Shown here in pieces: positions 1 through 7,211 of a DNA stretch of 13,415 bases. The notes beneath the pieces were generated by a model, which saw nothing but the letters and a program-made list of their open reading frames with translations, did not search any database and had not been told where the DNA came from. The stretch is from Patescibacteria group bacterium (GTDB lineage: Bacteria; Patescibacteriota; Minisyncoccia; Minisyncoccales; Minisyncoccaceae): NCBI GenBank assembly GCA_012798645.1, contig JAAZMU010000068.1, forward strand, positions 1 through 13,415, in the 5' to 3' direction. Made by a program: the position numbers and the translations under genes. Positions within the stretch are counted from its first letter, which is position 1; each line of letters begins with the position of its first letter.

Positions 1-812
1 AAAATATCATCAAACCTAAAAACCCCTGAAGCTAATTTCATATTAGAACATGGATTATAAACTAGAGAACATTTTTTCTCTCTTAAAATTTCAAGCTCTT
101 CATTGTTTAACCAAATTGAATGAGCAAAAACACATCTTTCATTTAAAAGCCCGATTTCATTTAAATAATTCACTGGGCGCTTTCCATATTTTGAAATACA
201 ATCTTGAACCTCTTTAAAAGTTTCGGATAAATGCATATGAATCAACATATTGTTTTTCTCTGCAATCTCTTTTACCCATTTTAAAACCTTTAAAGATGCT
301 GTATAAATTGCATGCGGTGCAATTGCAAAATCAATTAAATCTGTTTTACTAGGAATGTCAAACTCTTTAACTCTTTCAAAATTACTATCATCTACAGATA
401 TTCCAACCACTGCCCTTACTCCCATTTCCTCAATTGCTTTTACAGTTTCCAAAACACCTTTTAAATAATACATTTCATTTACAAAAGTTGTTCCAGACTT
501 TATCATTTCAATTAATCCTAATTTAGTTCCAAAATAAATATCTTTACTAGTTAGCTTTTCCTCAGCAGGAATAATTTTATTAAAAAGCCATTCATCAAAA
601 CAAATGTCATCCGCAAAACCTCTAAAAAGTGTCATTCCTAAATGCGTATGTGCATTAACAAACCCAGGAATAACTGCATACTTTCCTTTGTAATCAATAA
701 CCTCAAAATTCAAAGCATTAATACTATCTTCTATTTTCTCAATCTCATTTTCTTTAATTAAAATATCTTTTTTACTCCCCTTTAAAATTACATTCTTAAT
801 TAAAATATTCAT
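1..812 (-). CDS. mtaD: MTA/SAH deaminase-type amidohydrolase (3' end cut by window edge)
   Basis: Metal-dependent amidohydrolase; 270 residues are visible and the C-terminus lies beyond the left edge. The sequence shows the family's pattern: VIPGFVNAHTH with metal ligands H55 and H57, the following GMTLFRGFADD segment, APHAIYTAS around H167, HMHLSE with H194 and E197, FAHS with H231, and the NPCSNMKLASG segment near the edge. The metal-binding Asp expected further on is not in the window. Family knowledge: such enzymes deaminate 5'-methylthioadenosine or S-adenosylhomocysteine in the cytoplasm; relatives act on guanine, cytosine or other amines, so the substrate is not certain. The segment between RAVVGIS and the PHAIYTAS motif seems shorter than in usual members. 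ATG at 812 overlaps the tatD stop by ATGA, suggesting translational coupling. The family is firm, the exact substrate moderate. Confidence 0.85.
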   Translation of the reverse strand, partial: MNILIKNVILKGSKKDILIKENEIEKIEDSINALNFEVIDYKGKYAVIPGFVNAHTHLGMTLFRGFADDICFDEWLFNKIIPAEEKLTSKDIYFGTKLGLIEMIKSGTTFVNEMYYLKGVLETVKAIEEMGVRAVVGISVDDSNFERVKEFDIPSKTDLIDFAIAPHAIYTASLKVLKWVKEIAEKNNMLIHMHLSETFKEVQDCISKYGKRPVNYLNEIGLLNERCVFAHSIWLNNEELEILREKKCSLVYNPCSNMKLASGVFRFDDI

Positions 813-1540
813 ATCTTAAATAATTTTAAACTATTGCAATAAACTTCTTTAGAAATATCTTCTCCTTTTATCTCATTGATTTTATCCATTACAAACTTAA
901 CTCCAAGCGGATTATTTCTTTCTTCATAAAATAATGGCGGGGTTAAATATGGGCAATCTGTTTCAATTAAAATTCTATCTTTAGGTGTATTCTCAATTAT
1001 TTTGTCTAAATTCATCTTAAATATTATTCCATTAAATCCAATATAAAAACCTAAATCTAAAAACCTTTTTAAATAATTTAAATTCCCCGTAAAGCAATGC
1101 AAAACACCTTTTACATTTTTATCTTTTAAAATTTCATATGTATCCTCAAAAGCTTTTCTAGAATGAACAATCAAAGGTAGATCTATTTTTTCTGCAAGTT
1201 CAATATGCTTTAGAAAATATTTCTTTTGCTTTTCCTTATTAAAATTTTCATAAAAATAATCTAAACCAGTTTCTCCAATCGCAACCACCTTTTTGCTCTC
1301 TAAAAGCTCTTTAAAATCAAACTCTTCTTTTTCCACATTTAAAGGATGAATTCCTAGCGAAGCATAAACTCCATAAGCATATTTTTCCGCAATTAAAACA
1401 GCAGTTTTGGAATTATTGAAAGTAGTCCCAACATTTATCATTAAAATTTGATTTAGCAAGCAATTTTCTATTATGGAAAATCTATCTTTCTCAAAATCTT
1501 TAAAATTTAAATGCGTATGTGTATCTATAAATTTAGTCAT
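809..1540 (-). CDS. tatD: TatD family metal-dependent deoxyribonuclease
   Basis: TatD-type TIM-barrel hydrolase of 243 residues, the usual family length. Visible metal-site residues are H8 and H10 (FIDTHTHL), E90 (IGETGLDY), H126 (LIVHSRKA), H148 (LHCFTG) and D195 (LIETDCPYLTP). Family members are cytoplasmic magnesium-dependent 3'-5' exonucleases linked to DNA repair and turnover, and some act in D-aminoacyl or RNA quality control. I chose ATG 1540 over the in-frame ATG at 1579. The later start puts MTKFIDTHTHL at the N-terminus, as in known TatD proteins, and reduces the overlap with metG from 47 to 8 bases. A weak GAG lies upstream of it. The gene follows metG, a neighbourhood also seen in Bacillus, and overlaps the amidohydrolase start by four bases. 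Confidence 0.93.
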   Translation of the reverse strand: MTKFIDTHTHLNFKDFEKDRFSIIENCLLNQILMINVGTTFNNSKTAVLIAEKYAYGVYASLGIHPLNVEKEEFDFKELLESKKVVAIGETGLDYFYENFNKEKQKKYFLKHIELAEKIDLPLIVHSRKAFEDTYEILKDKNVKGVLHCFTGNLNYLKRFLDLGFYIGFNGIIFKMNLDKIIENTPKDRILIETDCPYLTPPLFYEERNNPLGVKFVMDKINEIKGEDISKEVYCNSLKLFKI

Positions 1541-2978
1541 ATTTAATTCTCGGAAAAAGCATTTCTCTTGATAAGACATTTATCTTAGTCTTGTCTTCCC
1601 CTAAAAACTTTAAAATCTTTTCTGAAGTTTCTGGCAAAAACGGCTCTAGCATAAAAGCAATTTTTCTTAATGCTAAAACCAACTTAGAAAATATTAAAAC
1701 AAGCTCTCTTTTATCAGTAATTTCCCAAGGCTTTCTCTCCTCTATATACCCATCTAACTCCTTTTGCATTTTCCAAATTAATGCCAAAGCTTCATTAAAT
1801 TCAAACGCCTCTAAATGCTTATTACATTTTAAAATATAATCTTCGTATTCATTAAAATAAATTATCTCTTCTCCTATTAAATCTTTTTTTACTATTAAAG
1901 TTAAAATCCTAGAAACTAAATTCCCAATTCCCGATGATAAATCTGCATTATATTTTTTCTCAAATTTTTCATAAGAAAAGTCTCCATCCCCTGTTGGCTT
2001 AAATTCACTTAAAAGGAAATATCTAACTGGGTCTTTTCCATATTTTAAAACTAATTCAAAAGGGTCAATTACATTTCCAATGCTTTTACTCATTTTTTGA
2101 TTATTAACTGTAATAAAACCATGCGTCATTATTTTAGAAGGAAGTTTCAACCCAGCTGATAAAAGCATCGCAATCCAATATATTGCATGAAATCTAAGAA
2201 TATCTTTTCCAATAATATGAGTAGTCTCCCCTTTCTCCCAAAACTCATTAAAGTTTTTTTCATTATTAAAATATCCTAAAGCTGTAATATAATTCGAGAG
2301 TGCATCAAACCAAACCCACATTTTTTGTGATGAATCTAAGGGAACATCAATCCCCCAACCCCTAGCTCTTTTACTTGTTCTTGAAATACAAAAATCTTGA
2401 AGACCTGATTTAATAAAACTTAGCATTTCATTTTTCCTTTGTTTTGGAATAATTTCAACTTCATTATTTTCAATTATCTGAAGTATTTTATCCTCATACT
2501 TACTTAGCCTAAAAAAATAGTTTTCTTCTTCAATTTCTTCTAACCGAGTTTTATGTATTGGACAACATCCATCAATTAATTCCTCTTCTTTAAAATATTC
2601 TTCGCATCCAACACAATAAAGACCTTTATAATTTTTCTTATAAATATCTTTTTCACAAGCTTTCCATAATTTTTGCGCTCCTAGAAAATGTCTTTTTTCT
2701 GTTGTCCTTATAAAATCATTATATGACAAACCCAAAAGTTCTTTCATCTCATAAAACCTTAAAGAATTCTTAGAAGCAATTTCTTCAGGCAAAACACCTT
2801 CTTGCTCAGCTGTTCGCACGGTTTTTAAACTATTCTCATCTGTTCCTGTTAAAAAATAAACCTTATTTTTCCTTCTTAAATGCCTTGCATAAACATCAGC
2901 ATAAATTTTCTCAAGCGCATGCCCTAAATGCGGACTGCCATTAACATAATCAATTGCTGTTGTAATTAATTTATTCAT
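1533..2978 (-). CDS. metG: Methionyl-tRNA synthetase
   Basis: Class I synthetase of 481 residues that charges tRNA-Met in the cytoplasm. The HIGH signature appears as HLGH (residues 17-20) and KMSKS is intact at 295-299. The conserved WFDALSNY stretch is present. A single zinc knuckle is formed by C122, C125, C139 and H142, the CxxC...CPIH arrangement of the Thermus thermophilus type rather than the double knuckle of E. coli. The helical anticodon-binding region follows (FNEALALIW to the end). The C-terminal EMAP-II-like tRNA-binding domain of longer bacterial enzymes is absent. ATG 2978 shares ATGA with the rsmI stop. No strong Shine-Dalgarno precedes it, so reinitiation after rsmI is likely. 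The C-terminal end overlaps tatD by 8 bases. Confidence 0.96.
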   Translation of the reverse strand: MNKLITTAIDYVNGSPHLGHALEKIYADVYARHLRRKNKVYFLTGTDENSLKTVRTAEQEGVLPEEIASKNSLRFYEMKELLGLSYNDFIRTTEKRHFLGAQKLWKACEKDIYKKNYKGLYCVGCEEYFKEEELIDGCCPIHKTRLEEIEEENYFFRLSKYEDKILQIIENNEVEIIPKQRKNEMLSFIKSGLQDFCISRTSKRARGWGIDVPLDSSQKMWVWFDALSNYITALGYFNNEKNFNEFWEKGETTHIIGKDILRFHAIYWIAMLLSAGLKLPSKIMTHGFITVNNQKMSKSIGNVIDPFELVLKYGKDPVRYFLLSEFKPTGDGDFSYEKFEKKYNADLSSGIGNLVSRILTLIVKKDLIGEEIIYFNEYEDYILKCNKHLEAFEFNEALALIWKMQKELDGYIEERKPWEITDKRELVLIFSKLVLALRKIAFMLEPFLPETSEKILKFLGEDKTKINVLSREMLFPRIKYD

Positions 2979-3607
2979 CTTTTTATAATTAAAGTAAACT
3001 CACCTTCTTCTCTTATTTTAAGCTCACTAATTTTTCCATAATAAATAGTCTCGAATTTCTTAGTTAACTCTCGCCCAATTACACAATCATAGTCTTCAAA
3101 CTCGCTTAAGCTTTCTAATGTTTTTTTAATTCTATGCGGAGACTCATATAAAACAACTGGTATTTTTGAATCAAAGACTTCTTTAAAAAATCTTTTTCTC
3201 TTTTTCTTTGCTGGAGGAAACCCCATAAAAGTAAATTTATTCATAGGGATGTCAGCTATACTTGCTAAAGTAGTTAGGGCAGATACTCCTGGTATCGGAA
3301 CAATTTCAACCTCATCCTTAAAGCGTTCTATTAATTTAAATCCTGGGTCGGATATATTAGGTGTACCAGCGTCTGAAACAAAAGCCATCTTATTTTCCTT
3401 AAGTAACTTTGAAATAAGAATAAACTTTTCTTCTCTTGCATTCTCATCAAAACGAATTATCTTTTTTGAAATATCTAATCTCCCCAAAAGCTTCCTTGCC
3501 ATTCTTGTATCTTCTGCTAAAACAATATCAACTTCTTCTAAAACTTGTTTAGCTCTTATTGTAATATCTTCTAAATTTCCAATAGGTGTTCCAACAATAT
3601 AAAGCAT
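2975..3607 (-). CDS. rsmI: 16S rRNA (cytidine(1402)-2'-O)-methyltransferase RsmI, short form
   Basis: SAM-dependent methyltransferase of the tetrapyrrole-methylase fold that adds a 2'-O-methyl group to C1402 in the ribosomal decoding centre. Recognised by LYIVGTPIGNLEDIT (2-16), DIVLAEDTR (27-35), VSDAGTPNISDPG (77-89), IPGVSAL (105-111), GFPP (129-132) and VVLYESPHRI (151-160). At 210 residues it is much shorter than the E. coli enzyme (about 286): it ends soon after the GRELTKKFE segment and lacks the C-terminal extension. All core motifs are intact, so I read it as a compact form rather than a broken gene. ATG 3607 begins one base after the stop of the upstream gene and has an AAAAGGA Shine-Dalgarno four bases away. 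Its ATGA end couples it to metG. Confidence 0.94.
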   Translation of the reverse strand: MLYIVGTPIGNLEDITIRAKQVLEEVDIVLAEDTRMARKLLGRLDISKKIIRFDENAREEKFILISKLLKENKMAFVSDAGTPNISDPGFKLIERFKDEVEIVPIPGVSALTTLASIADIPMNKFTFMGFPPAKKKRKRFFKEVFDSKIPVVLYESPHRIKKTLESLSEFEDYDCVIGRELTKKFETIYYGKISELKIREEGEFTLIIKR

Positions 3608-3608
3608 A

Positions 3609-4637
3609 TTATCCTTTTCTTACCTTTTCCTTTTTATCTCTAAAATATCTTTCTGTAAATTCGTATATAATGCCAACAACTGGAATTATAAAAATTGCAC
3701 CAACAACTCCTCCTAACGTAGCCCCTATTAAAACTGAAATTAAAACTAAAACGGGAGGAATACCAACTATTTTCTTTGTTAAAATAGGAATTAAAACATT
3801 TCCTTCAATTTGCTGTATAACTGTGAAAAAAACTAACGCAAGCAATGCTTTTGCCCACGAGTCAAAAACTGCAAAAAACATAATTAGAATCGCAGCAAAA
3901 ATTGGTCCAATAATAGGTATTATATTAGAAATACCAGCAATCAAACTTAAAGATACCGCATACTTAATATGAGCAACTGATAAAAATATTAATGTACCTA
4001 TTCCTATAAAAATTGAAGATAAAATTTTAGCATTAAAATATCCCACAACCTGTCTTTGACTTTCAGAGAAAGTAGATAGAACCTTGTCTTCTGCTTCCTC
4101 TTTAATCGCAAACATTCTTACAAAATTAATGGGGAACTCTTTTTCAATTGAAAGAAAAATAGCAAGTGTTAAAATAGTCACAAGGGCAAAAAAATGCCCC
4201 ATAATATTTTTAATAAAAAGAATAGCATTTTCTGCAATTCCCAAAATCTGTTCCTTAAAAAGATTAACAATATTACTAAAATCACTAATAACAAGTCCCT
4301 TACTGCTCAAAAAAGTATTGAATTGTTCAAAGTAAATAGGAAAATTAATTGATAAATTTGTAATCTCTTTAATCAAAGGCGGAAAAATACTAATTAAAGT
4401 TAAAATAATAATAAGGATAAAAACACCATACACACTTAAAGTTGCTACAATTCTTGAAACTTTTTTTCTCTCAATTAAGTCAATCACTGGATTGAATAAA
4501 AAGGAAAGTATAAGTGCTAAAAATATCCATAGGATTATTTTCTTAAATAAAAACAAAGAAATTACAAAAAGAGAGAATACAAAAACCCTAAAAAGAGCTC
4601 TCCATGTAATATCAATTTTAACTATTTTATGTCCCAT
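3609..4637 (-). CDS. AI-2E family (PerM-like) membrane transporter
   Basis: Polytopic inner-membrane protein of 342 residues. By eye there are about eight hydrophobic segments: two near the N-terminus (roughly 13-50), one at 64-86, one around 150-168, and several between 205 and 330. A charged, amphipathic stretch lies between segments 3 and 4. The family is recognised from the C-terminal half: SNIIPIIGPIFAAI, QQIEGNVLIPILTKKIVGIPP and the glycine-rich IGATLGGVVGAIF. Members export autoinducer-2 (TqsA), act as Na+/H+ antiporters, or are uncharacterised, so the substrate cannot be told from sequence. No luxS is visible here. ATG 4637 overlaps the M16 gene end by 16 bases; no other methionine is close and no clear Shine-Dalgarno is seen. 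It is followed after one base by rsmI. Confidence 0.9.
   Translation of the reverse strand: MGHKIVKIDITWRALFRVFVFSLFVISLFLFKKIILWIFLALILSFLFNPVIDLIERKKVSRIVATLSVYGVFILIIILTLISIFPPLIKEITNLSINFPIYFEQFNTFLSSKGLVISDFSNIVNLFKEQILGIAENAILFIKNIMGHFFALVTILTLAIFLSIEKEFPINFVRMFAIKEEAEDKVLSTFSESQRQVVGYFNAKILSSIFIGIGTLIFLSVAHIKYAVSLSLIAGISNIIPIIGPIFAAILIMFFAVFDSWAKALLALVFFTVIQQIEGNVLIPILTKKIVGIPPVLVLISVLIGATLGGVVGAIFIIPVVGIIYEFTERYFRDKKEKVRKG
3612..3618 (-). promoter_or_regulatory. Shine-Dalgarno site for rsmI
   Basis: The minus strand reads AAAAGGA, then four bases, then ATG 3607. It lies inside the last codons of the AI-2E gene. The short spacing makes it only a moderate site, but it is one of the few recognisable Shine-Dalgarno sequences in this run and supports the chosen rsmI start. 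Confidence 0.45.
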
Positions 4638-5893
4638 AAAAGTTTCTTAAATTTATCTTTGTTTTCAAACAAGCCAATTATAGCTAAATTTAATTTATCA
4701 AAAGTAAAAACACCTTGCGCCACTCGTTGAACATCTTCTATTGTAACTCTGTCAATCTTTTTAAACAATTCATTAGTTTCTTTTATCTCTTCTTCCAAAA
4801 GTTCTTGCAAACCATAAAAGTTAGCTTTTGCATTCGAGCTTTCAAGGGATAATACGGTTTTTCCTTTTAAATAATTTTTGGCTTTTTGAAGTTCTTTTTC
4901 AGAAACTTTTTCTAAAACAAGTTTTTTATATTCTTTTAATATAGAAGTAATTCCTTGATCTATTTTTTCCGTACGCAAACCACAATATGTAACAAAATTC
5001 CCTGTATCTGTATCTGATTCGCTATAAGTTTTAATATAATAAGCAAGCCCCTGCCTTTCTCTAACTTCTAAAAACATACGCGAGGACATACCTCCACCAA
5101 GTAAACTCGCTATAGTTTCTAATATAAATCTATCTTTGTGAAATAAATTATAGCCTCTAAATCCTAATGCAATTTGAGTTTGCCCTGTCTCTTTTTTATG
5201 GATTAAAACATTAGGTTCTTTTTGTTTTTCAATCACACACTCTTTGTCATAAGCTTTTGACCTTGAGATATTCTTAAAAGCAACCTCTATTTTCTCAATC
5301 ACTTGTTTTTCATTAATTTTACCTGCAATTGAAACAATTGTATTTGATGCAGTATATTGAAATTTCATATAATCTAAAATCTGTTTTTGTGAAATACTTA
5401 ATATAGTTTCTTTTGTTCCAATTATATCTCTTCCAGCTGGCTGGTCTCCGTAAAGCAAGCTCTTCCAAACATCAGATATATACATCATTGGATTATCTAA
5501 ATACATATTTAATTCTTCAATAATCACTCCTCTTTCTTTTTCAATCTCTTTAGAAGGAATTAATGAATTTAAATAAATGTCAGAAACTAAATCAATAGCA
5601 ACATCTATATATTTATGATGAACCTTAGCATAATATCCAGTATATTCCTCTCCTGTAAAAGCATTTGCAATTCCTCCAATTTCATCAATTGGCTCTATAA
5701 CTTCTAATGCTGTTTTTCTATTAGCAGTTCCTTTAAAAAGCATATGCTCTAAAAAGTGTGATATTCCAGAATTCTCTAAAGTCTCATACTTTGACCCTGT
5801 TTTAACTAAAACAAGCACAGTCACTGTTTCTGTGTCCTGCATAGGAATAGTAATTAATCTTAACCCTGTATTTAAAATTGTTTTTGTATGCAT
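4622..5893 (-). CDS. M16 family zinc metallopeptidase (processing-peptidase-like)
   Basis: 423-residue peptidase of the inverzincin type, related to mitochondrial processing peptidase beta and Bacillus YmxG. The zinc site is complete: HFLEH (H46, E49, H50) with the third ligand E126 in GVIIEEL, 76 residues after H50. The N-terminal half carries NAFTGEEYTGYYAKV and the second half the LLGGGMSSRMFLEVRERQGLAYYI signature that contributes the conserved Arg/Tyr pair, so both M16 halves are present. No signal peptide is visible, so a cytoplasmic location is likely. Many M16 enzymes work as an active/inactive pair, but no inactive partner is adjacent, suggesting a homodimer. ATG 5893 lies inside the glyS end (22-base overlap) and yields the typical N-terminus (TKTILNTGLRLITIPM). 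Substrate unknown. Confidence 0.93.
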   Translation of the reverse strand: MHTKTILNTGLRLITIPMQDTETVTVLVLVKTGSKYETLENSGISHFLEHMLFKGTANRKTALEVIEPIDEIGGIANAFTGEEYTGYYAKVHHKYIDVAIDLVSDIYLNSLIPSKEIEKERGVIIEELNMYLDNPMMYISDVWKSLLYGDQPAGRDIIGTKETILSISQKQILDYMKFQYTASNTIVSIAGKINEKQVIEKIEVAFKNISRSKAYDKECVIEKQKEPNVLIHKKETGQTQIALGFRGYNLFHKDRFILETIASLLGGGMSSRMFLEVRERQGLAYYIKTYSESDTDTGNFVTYCGLRTEKIDQGITSILKEYKKLVLEKVSEKELQKAKNYLKGKTVLSLESSNAKANFYGLQELLEEEIKETNELFKKIDRVTIEDVQRVAQGVFTFDKLNLAIIGLFENKDKFKKLLWDIK

Positions 5894-7176
5894 TGAAGTA
5901 AATCTTTTATTAAAACTCTTTCTTGTTTCATTGTATCTCTTTCCCTTATAGTAACTGTATTATCTTTTAAAGTCTTGTAATCAATTGTTATAGAAAAAGG
6001 AGTTCCTATTTCATCTTGTCTCCTATATCTTTTCCCTATTGTTCCTGTTTCATCATATTCAGCCACAAAACAAGGAGATAATAAATCAAACACTTGTTTT
6101 GCTTTTAAAACAATATCTTGATTATTTCTAACTAAAGGCAGTATTGCCACTTTAACTGGAGCCATAATAGGTTTTAACTTTAAAAGTGTCTCCACATTAT
6201 TCGAATTAAAGTTTCTTCCTTTTGGGAATTCATTATAAGCTTCGCAAATAAGTGCAAGCATCACCCTATCCACTCCGCATGATGGCTCAATAACATAAGG
6301 AATATATTTTTCTTTTAATGTCTCATCAAAATATTTTAAATCCTCCCCTGAATATTTTTCGTGTTGTTTTAAATCATAATCGCCCCTACTTGCAACTCCC
6401 TCAATTTCAGCAAAACCTAAAGAAGGAAAATTATATTCAATGTCAACGCAGTCAATTGCGTAATGCGCAAGCTCTTGTTTTTCTATTTTTTTCACTCTTA
6501 AATTTTCTTTTTTAATTCCTAAAATATCTGTGTACCATCTCATCCTTTCTGAAATCCAATATTCAAACCATTCCTTTTCTTCTCCTGGTCTAACAAAAAA
6601 CTCCATTTCCATTTGTTCAAATTCCCTTGTTCTAAAAACAAAATTTCCTGGAGTAATCTCATTTCTAAAAGCCTTGCCAATTTGTGCTATACCAAAAGGA
6701 ATCTTTAATCTTTGAGTATCTAAAACATTTTTGAAATTAATAAAAATTGCCTGTGCAGTTTCTGGGCGAAGATAAGCAACAGATGTACTATCTTCTACTG
6801 GTCCAATAAAAGTCTTAAGCATTAAATTAAAATTACGTACATCCATTAAATCACCCCTACATTCTGGGCACTTGAATTCTGTTAAATGATCTGCTCTAAA
6901 TCTTTTATGACAGCTCTTACATTCTGTTAATGGATCCGTAAAACTTTTTAAATGCCCTGAAGCCTCCCAAACCTTAGGATTTAAAATAATGGAACTATCA
7001 ACAGAAACTACATCAGGTCTTGTGTTAATCATAAAATTCCACCAAGAATCCCTGATGTTTTTTTTCATTTGAGAACCTAATGGACCATAATCATAAAATC
7101 CTTGAAGTCCTCCATATATACTAGATGATTGAAATATAAAACCCTTTCTTTTTGCAAATGATACTATTTTTTCCAT
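5872..7176 (-). CDS. glyS: Glycyl-tRNA synthetase, single-chain alpha2 type
   Basis: Class II synthetase charging tRNA-Gly in the cytoplasm. It is the one-gene homodimeric form shared with archaea and eukaryotes, not the alpha/beta tetramer of E. coli. Visible elements: FYDYGPLG (27-34), motif 1 region around R53-P54, a CxxC...CxxC zinc-ribbon-like insert (C86, C89, C103, C106), the glycine-pocket RPETAQ (137-142), motif 2 (FRNEITPG at 170-177 through FRTREFEQMEMEFF at 181-194), ELEG-like EIEG (257-260), and motif 3 around EPSCGVDRVMLAL (297-309). The C-terminal anticodon-binding domain starts near VKVAILPLV and appears complete. At 434 residues it is compact. ATG 7176 follows a 27-base gap without a clear Shine-Dalgarno; a promoter-like sequence ends six bases before the start. 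The 3' end overlaps the M16 gene. Confidence 0.96.
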   Translation of the reverse strand: MEKIVSFAKRKGFIFQSSSIYGGLQGFYDYGPLGSQMKKNIRDSWWNFMINTRPDVVSVDSSIILNPKVWEASGHLKSFTDPLTECKSCHKRFRADHLTEFKCPECRGDLMDVRNFNLMLKTFIGPVEDSTSVAYLRPETAQAIFINFKNVLDTQRLKIPFGIAQIGKAFRNEITPGNFVFRTREFEQMEMEFFVRPGEEKEWFEYWISERMRWYTDILGIKKENLRVKKIEKQELAHYAIDCVDIEYNFPSLGFAEIEGVASRGDYDLKQHEKYSGEDLKYFDETLKEKYIPYVIEPSCGVDRVMLALICEAYNEFPKGRNFNSNNVETLLKLKPIMAPVKVAILPLVRNNQDIVLKAKQVFDLLSPCFVAEYDETGTIGKRYRRQDEIGTPFSITIDYKTLKDNTVTIRERDTMKQERVLIKDLLQCIQKQF

Positions 7177-7182
7177 GTTTAA

Positions 7183-7211
7183 ATAGTAGCAAAAAAACCT
7201 GTTTTATTCAA
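7183..7211 (-). promoter_or_regulatory. Candidate sigma-70-type promoter for glyS (leaderless spacing)
   Basis: On the minus strand TTGAAT (7211-7206) is followed by 17 bases and TACTAT (7188-7183), each matching four of six consensus positions at optimal spacing. The -10 ends six bases before ATG 7176, so transcription would begin at or next to the start codon. The absence of a good Shine-Dalgarno fits a leaderless message. In AT-rich DNA such matches arise by chance, so this is only a candidate. Confidence 0.3.

Noticed and set aside
1541..1579. Longer tatD starting at ATG 1579
   Set aside because: The 13 extra residues (MSYQEKCFFRELN) are not TatD-like and would overlap metG by 47 bases; the ATG at 1540 gives the standard N-terminus.
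3249..3972. Two plus-strand open frames of about 117 and 128 codons opposite rsmI and the AI-2E gene
   Set aside because: They lie opposite well-supported genes with full family motifs, have low-complexity composition mirroring the opposite strand, and show no recognisable domain or ribosome-binding site.
451..4716. Ten-base sequence AAAACACCTT occurs at 451, 1101, 2791 and 4707 on the plus strand and looks like a dispersed repeat or binding site
   Set aside because: All four copies fall in the same coding phase on the minus strand and encode G-V-L or G-V-F in different proteins (amidohydrolase, TatD, MetRS, M16). Shared codon choice in AT-rich DNA explains them; no flanking similarity exists.
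7177..7203. Run of seven T after AAAACAGG before glyS as a rho-independent terminator
   Set aside because: The only pairing (AAAAC with GTTTT) leaves a two-base loop and has almost no GC, so no stable hairpin forms.
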